A DNA stretch of 64,000 bases from Burkholderiales bacterium (GTDB lineage: Bacteria; Pseudomonadota; Gammaproteobacteria; Burkholderiales; SG8-41), in assembly GCA_020854035.1 (NCBI GenBank), contig JADZGE010000002.1:62001-126000 (forward strand), in the 5' to 3' direction. The translations under genes and the position numbers were made by a program. Under the pieces are notes generated by a model, which saw nothing but the letters and a program-made list of their open reading frames with translations, ran no database searches and was not told where the DNA came from. This document shows positions 26,722 through 35,330 of the stretch, piece by piece (position 1 is the first letter of the stretch; every line of letters starts with the position of its first letter).

Positions 26722-27654
26722 TCAACCCGCTCGTGTCGCGTCGCGAAACCAGTCGTGAATCTCCTCGCCCTGCCAGAAGACCACCCCCTTCCGCTTCCTG
26801 AGGTAGGAGAGCATCGCGTCGAAGTACTTGAACCGGTGCGCCGCGCCGCTGATATACGGGTGCACACCGAAGGAAAGTATCCGCGCGCCCTTCGCCGATT
26901 CGCGGTAAAGGAGTTCGAAGGCGTCGCGAACGCGCCTGAGCATCGCATCCGATTCGTGCATGCCGGTCAGCATGATCTGGATATCGTTCAATTCGACCGA
27001 GTACGGCAGCGACAGTATCGGGCCGTGCCTCGTCTCGACCGGGAAGGGCTGCTCGTCCATGACCCAGTCGCCGAACCAGGTGAACCCAGCCTCTTTCACG
27101 TAGTCGAGCGTCGCCGGAGTCTGGCCGCGGCCCGGCCCGAGCCATCCGGTCGGTGTTTTCCCGGTGAATTTCCGGATGACATCGATCGTGCGGCGGATCA
27201 TCGCCCGCTGATCCTCCACCTTGTGTATCGGCATCTGCACGTAGGTGTGCGCCATGAACTCCCAGCCGGCATCGAGCGCCGCCTGCGCGACGCGCGGGCG
27301 CGTTTCGCACACTCTGGCGTTGATCGACATCGTGGGTTTGATGCGATGCTTCCCGAGGGCATCGATGATGCGCCAGATCCCGACACGCATCCCGTATTCA
27401 TGCCATCCCCAGTTCTGGACGTCCGGCACGATCGTCTGGCCGCCGGGCGGGTTCGAGTACTGCCGCGGCATCGGGCCGGTGATGTCCCAGTGTTCGATGT
27501 TGACGACCGGCCACACGATCAGGCGCACGCCCCTGGGGAGCTTCAGCGGCTTGCGATCGACGATCGCGGAATACCCGAAACGCCTGTCGGCACGCGTCGC
27601 GGCCTCGTTGTCCCGCGCTTGTTGCGGATTCACGCCTTGCTGCGGTTCAGCCAT
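26722..27654 (-). CDS. polysaccharide deacetylase / PuuE-like hydrolase
   Basis: The 310-residue protein has the NodB-type distorted barrel of the PuuE branch: VNIEHWD near residue 60, YSNPPGG, NWGWHEYGMRVGIWRI, then EFMAHTYVQMPIH and a C-terminal SFGVHPYISG. PuuE relatives hydrolyse allantoin and other cyclic or linear amides rather than chitin, so a small C-N bond substrate is more likely than a polysaccharide. The start at 27654 follows GGGAGGA. A long conserved N-terminal segment without a signal peptide indicates a cytoplasmic enzyme. It is co-directional with receptor 5. Confidence 0.83.
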   Translation of the reverse strand: MAEPQQGVNPQQARDNEAATRADRRFGYSAIVDRKPLKLPRGVRLIVWPVVNIEHWDITGPMPRQYSNPPGGQTIVPDVQNWGWHEYGMRVGIWRIIDALGKHRIKPTMSINARVCETRPRVAQAALDAGWEFMAHTYVQMPIHKVEDQRAMIRRTIDVIRKFTGKTPTGWLGPGRGQTPATLDYVKEAGFTWFGDWVMDEQPFPVETRHGPILSLPYSVELNDIQIMLTGMHESDAMLRRVRDAFELLYRESAKGARILSFGVHPYISGAAHRFKYFDAMLSYLRKRKGVVFWQGEEIHDWFRDATRAG

Positions 27655-28463
27655 CGTTCCTCCCGTTCCCGGCGATTCGGCCGCTCGGCGAAATGCCGCG
27701 GGGCCGCCGCGACGCTCATGGGCAGGTCCCTGGAATCGAATCCCGGCGTCATGGTGAGCCGGGACACCCCGTGACGAAGTTGAATTCCGGCGCGAAGCGC
27801 GCCGCATAGACGTCGGGGAGTGTCGCGTCGATCGCGCCCGCGCGCTCGCAGTGAGCCGAAGTTCGCCTGCGCTCGCGCAATGCTAACACCTTCCACCCCC
27901 GGGAAACTCCCGGCTCATGAAACTCGCCTCGACGGCGGCCGGACTTTCCCTCGGCATGCGTTTTTCGCGCCGGTCATCCGCGTGCACGCCCGGCGGCGCG
28001 TTGATTGCGGCCGGCGCGACAGGAGCGAAGTTGCTCCGGCCGGCCGGGATTCGCGATTGTAGTGGCGATGAGATCCTTCGCGGCCGCCAGGGGGCCTCGA
28101 CGATTGCGCGTCACCCCATAAGTTGGCGGACCGGATCCGATGGCAGCGGTCGGCATGGTCTTGCAAACAATCCTCCTTCGCATCGCTACACGCATTATTG
28201 TTTCCAATAATCAATCACATGCACGGTAGCGGTGCGTTTCCACGCAAGCGGCTACGTGCTCCCGACGGTGGATCCGGCACCCGCTGTCGCGCTTGAGATC
28301 TGCCGTACCAGCCTTGCAAGAAGACCATTTCATGAGATATTGTGGCCAACATGTGAACGTTACAGGCGCGTAAGGTTGGAAGCCACGCGTCATGGAGCAA
28401 GACCAGCCGAGACCCGCCGCGCGAGGCGGGCTACGGCGAGCGGCTCCACGAGGAGGAGGTGGC
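27655..28463. other. 809-base gene-free region
   Basis: No convincing gene. On the minus strand a 46-codon GTG ORF (27749 to about 27889) ends LPDVYAARFAPEFNFVTGCPGSP and could be a degraded C-terminus, but I do not recognise it. The right half becomes AT-richer. It contains a perfect 18-base dyad at 28194-28211 and a possible promoter, TTGCAA (28314) with TATTGT (28338), for the peptide ABC operon. Confidence 0.5.
28194..28211. promoter_or_regulatory. 18-bp dyad ATTATTG-TTTC-CAATAAT
   Basis: Seven-base arms are perfect complements around TTTC. It is a conspicuous AT-rich site in GC-rich DNA about 270 bases before the first permease gene of the peptide importer. It is probably an operator. 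No regulator gene is adjacent. Confidence 0.45.
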
Positions 28464-29384
28464 ATGCAGCGCTTCATCGCGGTGCGCGTGCTCCAGAGTC
28501 TCCTGGCCATAGTGGTCATGAGCATGGTCGTGTTCGGCCTCGCGCGGATCAGCGGCAACCCGCTCGACGTGATGCTGCCGATCGAGGCGATGCCCGAGGA
28601 CTACGATCGGCTCGAGAAGTACTGGGGCCTCGACAAGCCGCTGCACGAGCAGTACTTCGTCTTCGTCAAGCGGGCGCTGCATGGCGATTTCGGAGACTCG
28701 CTCAAGTACCAGGGCCAGTCCGCGATGAGCCTGGTGGCGGAGCGCCTGCCCGCCACGCTCGAACTCGCGCTCTTCGCGCTTTTCATCAGCGCCCTGATCG
28801 CCCTGCCGATAGGGGTCCTCGCTGCCGTCGCGAAAGGCAGCCCCATGGATACCGCGGCCAAGACCTTCGCGCTCCTCGGCCAGTCGCTCCCGGCGTTCTG
28901 GCTCGGGATCGTGCTGATGTGGATCTTCGCCGTCCTGCTCGACTGGCTGCCCTCCTCCGGCCGCGGCGGGCTGCGGCACCTCATACTGCCGGCCATCACC
29001 CTCGGCTGGTTTCAGGTCGCCGCCATCATGCGCCTCGTGCGCTCGTCCATGCTGGAAGTGCTGGACAGCGAGTTCGTGAAGCTCGCGCGCGTGAAAGGCA
29101 TCCCGGAATGGAAAGTGGTGTGGAAGCACTGCCTGCGTAACGCCGGAATCGCGCCACTCACCTTCTTCGCCATCATCGCCGGCTCGCTCCTCACCGGGTC
29201 GGTGATCACCGAAACCGTATTCACGTGGCCCGGAGTCGGGTTGCTGGTGGTGGACGCCGTGCGCTCGCGGGACTTCCAGGTGGTGCAGGCCGTCGTGATC
29301 ATGTTCGCGGGCATCTTCATTCTGTGCAACTTGCTGGTCGACGTCCTCTACGCGTACCTCGACCCGCGCATCCGCTACCAGTAG
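28464..29384 (+). CDS. dipeptide/oligopeptide-type ABC permease 1 (DppB-like)
   Basis: The 306-residue inner-membrane protein has six hydrophobic segments. The DppB-type first helix ([20 protein letters not shown]) is followed by a large periplasmic region with [20 protein letters not shown]. The EAA loop reads [20 protein letters not shown] near residue 205. The ATG at 28464 follows AGGAGGAGG. It is the first gene of a five-gene importer operon ending at 34058. Unusually, the permeases precede the binding-protein gene. Confidence 0.92.
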   Translation: MQRFIAVRVLQSLLAIVVMSMVVFGLARISGNPLDVMLPIEAMPEDYDRLEKYWGLDKPLHEQYFVFVKRALHGDFGDSLKYQGQSAMSLVAERLPATLELALFALFISALIALPIGVLAAVAKGSPMDTAAKTFALLGQSLPAFWLGIVLMWIFAVLLDWLPSSGRGGLRHLILPAITLGWFQVAAIMRLVRSSMLEVLDSEFVKLARVKGIPEWKVVWKHCLRNAGIAPLTFFAIIAGSLLTGSVITETVFTWPGVGLLVVDAVRSRDFQVVQAVVIMFAGIFILCNLLVDVLYAYLDPRIRYQ

Positions 29385-29404
29385 GACTGACGGGAGACCC
29401 GGCG

Positions 29405-30304
29405 ATGCCTCTTCAATCTTCGGCCCGCGCGGTTCCATGGTACGCGGTGCCGTGGGCGACCGGCGGGTGGCGCAGGCTCAGGCGCCTGCCCCTGATGCCA
29501 GTCGCGATCCTGCTCTTCCTGCTGGTGATTCCCGCCGTCTTCGCTCCGTGGGTCGCCCCTCACGATCCGCACCGGGGATCGCTCTCGCAGCGGCTCACCC
29601 CGCCGGCATGGCAGGAGGGGGGCCGCAAGGAGTACCTGCTCGGCACCGACAAGCTCGGGCGGGACATGCTCTCCCGCATCATCTACGGCGCGCGCATTTC
29701 CCTCACCGTCTCGCTCATCGCGATCTTCGTCGGCGGGGTCATCGGGACGGCGCTGGGATTGGTATCCGGCTACCTCGGCGGGCGGACCGACGCGGTGATC
29801 ATGCGGCTCGTCGACATTTCCCTCGCACTGCCGACGATACTGCTCGCCCTCGTCCTCGTCGCCGCGGTGGGTCCCAGTTTCGGGACGGTCATCACGGTGC
29901 TGATCGTGCTCTTGTGGGCGCGCTACGCGCGGCTCGTCCGCGGCGAGACCCTCGCCATCAAGGAGCTCGATTTCATCGCGAGGGCGCGGGTGGCGGGCGC
30001 GTCCGCGTCACGCATCATGGTGAAGTACATCTTCCCCAACGTGGTGAACTCGCTCATCGTCCTGGCGACGCTCCAGGTGGGCTACGTCATCCTGCTCGAA
30101 TCCGGCCTGAGCTTCCTCGGCGCGGGGTTGCCGCGCGCCGAGCCGGCGTGGGGCGTCATGGTCTCGGACGGCCGGGAGCTCATCGTCACGGCGTGGTGGG
30201 TCTCGATGTTCCCGGGGATCGCGATCATGCTGACGGTGCTGGCGCTCAACCTGCTGGGCGACTGGCTGCGCGACCACCTGGATCCCAGGTTGAGGAACCT
30301 GTAA
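29405..30304 (+). CDS. dipeptide/oligopeptide-type ABC permease 2 (DppC-like)
   Basis: A 299-residue permease with an N-terminal cytoplasmic stretch, a first helix near residue 30, and the family motif [20 protein letters not shown] near residue 78. The EAA loop is [20 protein letters not shown] near residue 190. It starts 20 bases after the first permease and should form a heterodimer with it. Confidence 0.92.
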   Translation: MPLQSSARAVPWYAVPWATGGWRRLRRLPLMPVAILLFLLVIPAVFAPWVAPHDPHRGSLSQRLTPPAWQEGGRKEYLLGTDKLGRDMLSRIIYGARISLTVSLIAIFVGGVIGTALGLVSGYLGGRTDAVIMRLVDISLALPTILLALVLVAAVGPSFGTVITVLIVLLWARYARLVRGETLAIKELDFIARARVAGASASRIMVKYIFPNVVNSLIVLATLQVGYVILLESGLSFLGAGLPRAEPAWGVMVSDGRELIVTAWWVSMFPGIAIMLTVLALNLLGDWLRDHLDPRLRNL

Positions 30305-30336
30305 CACAACCGCGGTAATTTTCGGAGGGGAGCCAC

Positions 30337-31947
30337 ATGAAACCGAGACTTGGTTCGCTGTTCGCAGGCGCGCTGATGGCGCTCGTCGTCGTCCTCGGCG
30401 CCGCGCCGGGCCCCGCATGGGCGCAGGTGAAACGCCTGATCTTCGCATCCGCGGGATTCCACGAGAGCAACCGGTTCTGGACCATATCGCGGCCGGACCA
30501 TCTCCAGTTCGAGCCTTTCTGGGAAACGCTGCTCGGAATGGATCCCAAGACCGGGGCACCCATTCCGCAGCTCGCGACGAAGTGGTCGCATAGCCCCGAC
30601 TTCAAGGAATGGACCTTCGAGCTGCGCAAGGGCGTGCAGTTCCACTTCGGCTACGGCGAGATGACGGCCGCGGACGTCGCGCACAGCCTCAGCCTGCACC
30701 AGCGCAAGGATGCGACGGCGACGCTGCGCCCGTTCTGGGCCACGGTCGAGGAAGTGAAGCCCGTCGACAAGTACAAGGTGGTGTTCCGCTTCAAGACTCC
30801 GGCCATGCCCCCGGTCGCGATGTTCTCCTTCTCGCGTTCCGGCGACCTGCGCATCGCGAGCAAGGCGCAGTGGGACAAGGAAGGACTCGCAGGTCTCGAC
30901 AAGCGGCCCGCCGGAACCGGCCGCTTCGTCTACAACGGGCGGCAGACCGGCCTCAACATCGCCTACCAGCGCAACGACCAGCACTGGTCGGGGGAGAAGG
31001 CGGAATTCGAGGAACTCGAGTTCCGCATCGCGCGCGAGGAGGCCACGCGTCTTGCCCTGCTGCTCGCGGGCGACGTGCACATCGCCGACCTGCCGCGCGA
31101 ACTGCACAAGGAGGCGCTCTCCAAGGGGCTGAAGCGATTCAATTCGTCGCTGGGGACGGACTGGATCGCGGTTTACATGGGTGGCCTGTGGTTCAACACC
31201 GGCGACAAGAAGTTCGACCCGAAGGGGCCGTTCGTCAACAAGAAGGTGCGCCAGGCCCTCAACATGGCGATCAACCGGGAGGAGCTGAAGAACACGGTGT
31301 TCGCCGGCCGGGCGGACATCGCGGTGATTTCGCTGTACGTGCCGAGCTCCGAGGGCTGGAATCCCAAGTGGGAAAGCCGGTTCAAGGAGCTCTACGGGTA
31401 CAACCCCGAGAGGGCAAGGCAACTGCTGAAGGAGGCGGGCTACGGTCCCGGCAATCCGCTCAAGTTCCAGATCTGGACGTTCACCGAGCCGGGTGAGTCG
31501 GAAGGTCCGGCCGTTGCCGACGCGCTTGCCATCTACTTCAAGAACGTCGGCGTCAACGCCGAGGTCCAGATGCACGACTGGGCGAAGATCCGCACGGCGT
31601 ACCGCAAGAAGGAGAGCCGGGACTTCATGTGGACGAACATCATCGGCTGGCGGCCCTCGGACCAGGGCGTGCGCAGCTTCTACTACAGCAAGGGCAACAA
31701 CCACCACTACGAGGACGACTTCATCGAGAAGACGTTCGACGAGGTGCAGAGTTCGATCGACGCCGGGAAGCGGGACGAGCTGATGCGGAAGATCGGCGAC
31801 CACATCCAGGCGGAGTTCGGGGACATCCCGCTCTTCTGGTTCCGGAACGAGGTCTTCGCGAACCCGAAGGTCGTCGGCACCTGGGTCTATCCCGGCCCGG
31901 CCGCCGGACGATCCTCGCATTTCGAGCTGATCAAGCTCGTCAAGTAG
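30337..31947 (+). CDS. dipeptide/oligopeptide-type periplasmic binding protein (DppA/OppA family 5)
   Basis: The 536-residue protein has a clear signal peptide ending GPAWAQ, then family 5 features: LATKWSHSPDFKEWTFELRKGVQFHFG and KKVRQALNMAINREELKN. These proteins bind peptides, opines, glutathione or nickel chelates. The sequence does not decide the ligand. It is third in the operon, 32 bases after permease 2. A hairpin after it may favour its higher expression. Confidence 0.92.
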   Translation: MKPRLGSLFAGALMALVVVLGAAPGPAWAQVKRLIFASAGFHESNRFWTISRPDHLQFEPFWETLLGMDPKTGAPIPQLATKWSHSPDFKEWTFELRKGVQFHFGYGEMTAADVAHSLSLHQRKDATATLRPFWATVEEVKPVDKYKVVFRFKTPAMPPVAMFSFSRSGDLRIASKAQWDKEGLAGLDKRPAGTGRFVYNGRQTGLNIAYQRNDQHWSGEKAEFEELEFRIAREEATRLALLLAGDVHIADLPRELHKEALSKGLKRFNSSLGTDWIAVYMGGLWFNTGDKKFDPKGPFVNKKVRQALNMAINREELKNTVFAGRADIAVISLYVPSSEGWNPKWESRFKELYGYNPERARQLLKEAGYGPGNPLKFQIWTFTEPGESEGPAVADALAIYFKNVGVNAEVQMHDWAKIRTAYRKKESRDFMWTNIIGWRPSDQGVRSFYYSKGNNHHYEDDFIEKTFDEVQSSIDAGKRDELMRKIGDHIQAEFGDIPLFWFRNEVFANPKVVGTWVYPGPAAGRSSHFELIKLVK

Positions 31948-31966
31948 GCGCTACGGCGCGTGAGGA

Positions 31967-31994
31967 GGGGGAAGCGGGCTGCAACGCTTCCCCC
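31967..31994 (+). terminator. intra-operon hairpin after the binding-protein gene
   Basis: GGGGGAAGC and GCTTCCCCC form a perfect 9-base stem with a 10-base loop, 19 bases after the stop codon. There is no T run. Like the stem at 3586 it probably protects upstream mRNA or partly attenuates transcription into the ATPase genes. Confidence 0.5.
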
Positions 31995-32088
31995 GGCGCA
32001 TGGTCCAGAGCGGGTAATCCCCGAACCTTCGACGGCAGGGCCGGTGTTTCGCGGCCCGCGTGACTGACCAACACGGCGAACCAGGCGC

Positions 32089-33090
32089 ATGGCCCGGCAG
32101 ATCGGCGACGTCATACTGGAAGTGGAGGACCTGCACACCTATTGCTTCACCCGCTTCGGGACGGTGAAGGCGGTGGACGGCGTGAGCTTCAGTCTGCGCG
32201 AGGGGGAGGCACTCGCCATCGTCGGCGAATCGGGCTCCGGCAAGACCATGACGGCGCTCTCGCTGCTGCAGCTTCAGCCCCGCCCGGCCGCACGCATCGT
32301 CAAGGGTTCGATCCGGCTCGAAGGCGAGGATCTGCTGAAGAAGTCCGAGCAGGAGATGCGCCGGATCCGCGGCCGGCGCATCTCCATGATCCTGCAGGAC
32401 CCCCAGACGTCGTTGAACCCCGTGTTCACGATCGGCAACCAGCTGATCGAGGCGATCCAGAACAAGCATGCCGGGGAGGACAGGCGCTCGCTGGTCCGGC
32501 GCGCCGTCGACAGCCTGAAGCAGGTCCGCGTGGCGGCGCCGGAGCGGCGCGTCGAGGACTACCCTCACCAGATCAGCGGCGGGATGAAACAGCGCGTGGT
32601 CGGCGCCATTGCCATATCGTGCGGCCCCAGGGTCATCATCGCGGACGAACCCACGACCTCCCTCGACGTGACGATACAGGCGCAGTATCTGCGCCTGCTG
32701 CGCGAGATACAGGAGGAGACGAACCTCGCGCTCATCTTCATCACGCACGATTTCGGCATCGTCGCCAAGATGTGCGACCGCGTGGTGGTGATGTACGCCG
32801 GACGCCATGTCGAAAGCGGGCCAGTGCGCGATATTTTCAACAGTCCGTCGCATCCGTACACCCAGGCGCTCCTGCGCTCGGTGCCCAGCATGGACGAGGA
32901 CATCGAGCGGCTCTACTCGATCACCGGGCAGCCGCCCGCGTTGTGGGATCTTCCCGAGGGCTGCCGCTTCGCCCCCCGGTGCCCCCACGCGGACGATCGC
33001 TGCCGGAGCAGCTACCCCAGGACGCTTACCGCCGGCAGGAACGGGACGACGCACACCGCTGCCTGCTGGCGACTGGATCATCCCGGATGA
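32089..33090 (+). CDS. peptide ABC transporter ATPase 1 (DppD-like)
   Basis: The 333-residue protein has Walker A GESGSGKTM near residue 48, Q-loop ILQDPQTSLNP, signature ISGGMKQR, Walker B IIADEPTTSLD and switch His in ITHDFG. The C-terminal oligopeptide/dipeptide transporter extension contains GCRFAPRCPHADDRC, whose cysteines may bind an iron-sulfur cluster as proposed for DppD. Its stop overlaps the start of the second ATPase. Confidence 0.93.
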   Translation: MARQIGDVILEVEDLHTYCFTRFGTVKAVDGVSFSLREGEALAIVGESGSGKTMTALSLLQLQPRPAARIVKGSIRLEGEDLLKKSEQEMRRIRGRRISMILQDPQTSLNPVFTIGNQLIEAIQNKHAGEDRRSLVRRAVDSLKQVRVAAPERRVEDYPHQISGGMKQRVVGAIAISCGPRVIIADEPTTSLDVTIQAQYLRLLREIQEETNLALIFITHDFGIVAKMCDRVVVMYAGRHVESGPVRDIFNSPSHPYTQALLRSVPSMDEDIERLYSITGQPPALWDLPEGCRFAPRCPHADDRCRSSYPRTLTAGRNGTTHTAACWRLDHPG

Positions 33091-34058
33091 ACCCCGCGCC
33101 GGTACTGCAGGTCGAGGGCCTGAAGAAGCATTTTCCCGTCACCAGGGGCTTCCTGTGGAAGACGATCGTCGGCCACGTCCAGGCCGTCGACGGCATCGAC
33201 TTCTCGATCCCCCAGGGCGAGACGCTCGCGCTGGTCGGCGAATCCGGTTGCGGCAAGACGACGACGGCCAAGCTCGTGCTGCGACTGGAGGAACCGACCG
33301 AGGGCCGCGTGCTCGCGGACGGCCGGGATGTCCACGCGCTGGAGGGCGACGAACTGAGGCGGTACCGCACCACGGTCCAGGCGGTGTTCCAGGATCCCTG
33401 GTCGTCCTTGAGCCCGCGCATGCGGGTGCGGGAGATCGTGGCGGAGCCGCTCGTGGTCAACCAGGAGGTCTCCACCGCGGAGGTGCGGCAGCGCGTCGAG
33501 CAGGTAATGAACTCCGTGGGCCTTCGCCCGCAGCAGGCGAACCTCTATCCCCACGAGTTCAGCGGCGGGCAGCGCCAGCGGATCGCGGTGGCGAGCGCGC
33601 TCGTGTCGAAGCCGAAGCTCGTCATTCTCGACGAGCCGGTCTCGGCGCTCGACGTCTCCATCCGGGCGCAGATCATGAATCTCCTCGTGGACCTGCAGAA
33701 GGAGTATGACGTGAGCTATCTCCTGATCGCCCACCACCTCGCCACGACGCGCTACATGGCGAACGAGGTCGCGGTCATGTACCTCGGCCGGATCGTCGAA
33801 AAGGCGAAGACGAAGGAGCTCTTCTCGAACCCGCTGCACCCCTACACCAAGGCGCTCTTCTCGGCCGCTCTCCCCGCGCACCCCGATATCACGCGCGAGG
33901 AGATCATCCTTGCCGGCGAGGTGCCCTCTCCCATCAACCCGCCCGCGGGGTGCCGGTTCCACCCCCGCTGCCCTTTCGCAAAGGCAGAGTGCTCCCAGGT
34001 CACGCCGGTCGAGAAGGAAATCGCGGTCGGCCACATGGTGGCCTGCCACCTCTACTAG
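33087..34058 (+). CDS. peptide ABC transporter ATPase 2 (DppF-like)
   Basis: The 323-residue partner ATPase has Walker A GESGCGKTT near residue 51, FQDPWSSLSPRMRV, signature FSGGQRQR, Walker B VILDEPVSALD and the C-terminal GCRFHPRCPFAKAEC motif. The ATGA overlap with the preceding gene indicates translational coupling. In my reading the switch position is IAHHLATT rather than the usual THDL, a mild variation that still keeps His. It ends the operon. Confidence 0.93.
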   Translation: MNPAPVLQVEGLKKHFPVTRGFLWKTIVGHVQAVDGIDFSIPQGETLALVGESGCGKTTTAKLVLRLEEPTEGRVLADGRDVHALEGDELRRYRTTVQAVFQDPWSSLSPRMRVREIVAEPLVVNQEVSTAEVRQRVEQVMNSVGLRPQQANLYPHEFSGGQRQRIAVASALVSKPKLVILDEPVSALDVSIRAQIMNLLVDLQKEYDVSYLLIAHHLATTRYMANEVAVMYLGRIVEKAKTKELFSNPLHPYTKALFSAALPAHPDITREEIILAGEVPSPINPPAGCRFHPRCPFAKAECSQVTPVEKEIAVGHMVACHLY

Positions 34059-34059
34059 G

Positions 34060-34081
34060 GCGCGGTCTCGCGGGACCGCGC
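34060..34081 (+). terminator. hairpin after the peptide importer operon
   Basis: GCGCGGTC and GACCGCGC form an 8-base stem with a 6-base loop immediately after the last stop codon. It lacks a clear T run. The position favours transcription termination or 3' end protection. Confidence 0.5.
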
Positions 34082-34182
34082 AAGGCTACCACGCGAAGCC
34101 ACGAAGGTTTCGCGATTACCTCGCACAAGGCGCGTGTCCTCGATCGCTTCCGCCGGATTCGTGCGGGGATCGGAGAAGCCAC

Positions 34183-34473
34183 TCACACGCCAGCGACAGC
34201 CCAGGCATCCATCACGCCGGAATTCGAGCGCAAGGCCTTGAGACGGCCGTAGGCCGGCGAGTTCCAGAACGCGCGGACAGTCTCCATCGAAGGAAATTCG
34301 AGGACGACCATCTGGCGTCCGTCGAAGCTGCCCTCGAGCACCTCCACCGTCCCGCCCTGGACAACGTAGCGGCCGCCAAACTCGGCAACGAGCTCGGTGA
34401 CTCCACGGCGGTACTCATCCCAGCCGTCGGGGCGCGTCCTCTTGATGAATACCAGGATGTATCCCTTCGCCAT
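34183..34473 (-). CDS. DUF1330 family small protein
   Basis: The 96-residue protein has the ferredoxin-like dimeric alpha/beta-barrel pattern of DUF1330. The family core VVLEFPSMETVRAFWNSPAYGRLKALR lies near residue 55. Relatives are small cytoplasmic dimers, often near catabolic genes, with no established reaction. It is divergent from the GntR gene at 34597 and shares its upstream region, so the same regulator may control it. Confidence 0.82.
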   Translation of the reverse strand: MAKGYILVFIKRTRPDGWDEYRRGVTELVAEFGGRYVVQGGTVEVLEGSFDGRQMVVLEFPSMETVRAFWNSPAYGRLKALRSNSGVMDAWAVAGV

Positions 34474-34535
34474 GCCTGCTCTCCGAGAACCGTCCAGAGT
34501 TTCCCCTAACGGTACGCCCTGGAATCATGGCTTCC

Positions 34536-34563
34536 TTGACAAGTCGGTATACATTGTATACCG
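34536..34563 (+). promoter_or_regulatory. promoter with 19-bp GntR-type operator
   Basis: TTGACA (34536-34541) precedes a perfect inverted repeat CGGTATAC-ATT-GTATACCG (34545-34563), which covers the expected spacer and -10. TACCGT lies 17 bases from the -35, exactly as in the promoter at 18406. A GntR gene starts 33 bases downstream, so this is very likely its autoregulatory operator. Confidence 0.62.
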
Positions 34564-34596
34564 TGAATACAGTCTACGCCAAACGCGAACCGCAAA

Positions 34597-35298
34597 GTGC
34601 CAGGCAACGCGCGCTTCGCTGACCTGGAAGCGCTCTGGAAAAAGCAGCCGCAGCTCGCCAAGACGGCGGACGTCGTTTACGCGACGCTGCGGACGGCGAT
34701 CTCATCCGGGGTCCTGCCGGAAGGCGAGCAGCTCAAGGAGGAGCCGCTTGCCAAGGCGCTCGGCGTAAGCCGCACGCCCGTTCGAGAGTCGCTGCAGCGC
34801 CTTGCAGTCGAGCAGTTCGTGCTGCGGGTGCCCTCCCGCGGCGTCGTGGTATGCCGCATCACGTCCCGGCAAATCACCGAGTTCTACATGCTGCGAGTCG
34901 CGGTGGACGGGATCGCATCCGCGCTCGCCGCACGCAAGCGCACGCCCGTCGACGTGGCGAGGTTACGCTGGCTGAACGCGAGGATGCGGGAGGCGGCGCG
35001 ATCCGGCGACGTCGCCGGCGTTACGCAGGTCAACATCGAGTTTCACGAGGCCGTGTGCCGTATCGCCGACAACTCGTTGCTGCTGAGCTTCGTCGAGCAG
35101 ATTCACGTCTGGGTCCGCCGGGCCGACTACAACCCGTTCACCATTCCCGGACGACCCGGGCAGGGCGCGACCGAGCATGATCGCATCATCGACGCGATCG
35201 AAGCGGGCGATCACGATCTCGCGGAAGTCCTGACGCGCCAGCACATGCAGGCGAGCCACGCTCTGCGCCTGCGACTGCTCGGGGACGCCGCGGCCTGA
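34597..35298 (+). CDS. GntR family regulator (FadR/FCD subfamily)
   Basis: Residues 20-90 are the winged helix (VVYATLRTAISSGVLPEGEQLKEEPLAKAL, SRTPVRESLQRLAVEQFV). The C-terminal FCD domain includes NIEFHEAVCRIADNSLL and the metal-binding TEHDRIIDAIEAGD. A GTG start at 34597 gives 233 residues, the usual length. It is followed after 32 bases by a hydantoinase A-like gene and probably represses that operon in the absence of its substrate. Confidence 0.88.
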   Translation: MPGNARFADLEALWKKQPQLAKTADVVYATLRTAISSGVLPEGEQLKEEPLAKALGVSRTPVRESLQRLAVEQFVLRVPSRGVVVCRITSRQITEFYMLRVAVDGIASALAARKRTPVDVARLRWLNARMREAARSGDVAGVTQVNIEFHEAVCRIADNSLLLSFVEQIHVWVRRADYNPFTIPGRPGQGATEHDRIIDAIEAGDHDLAEVLTRQHMQASHALRLRLLGDAAA

Positions 35299-35330
35299 GG
35301 CCTCGTTTCGGTGGGGAGTCCGCGTTTCAA

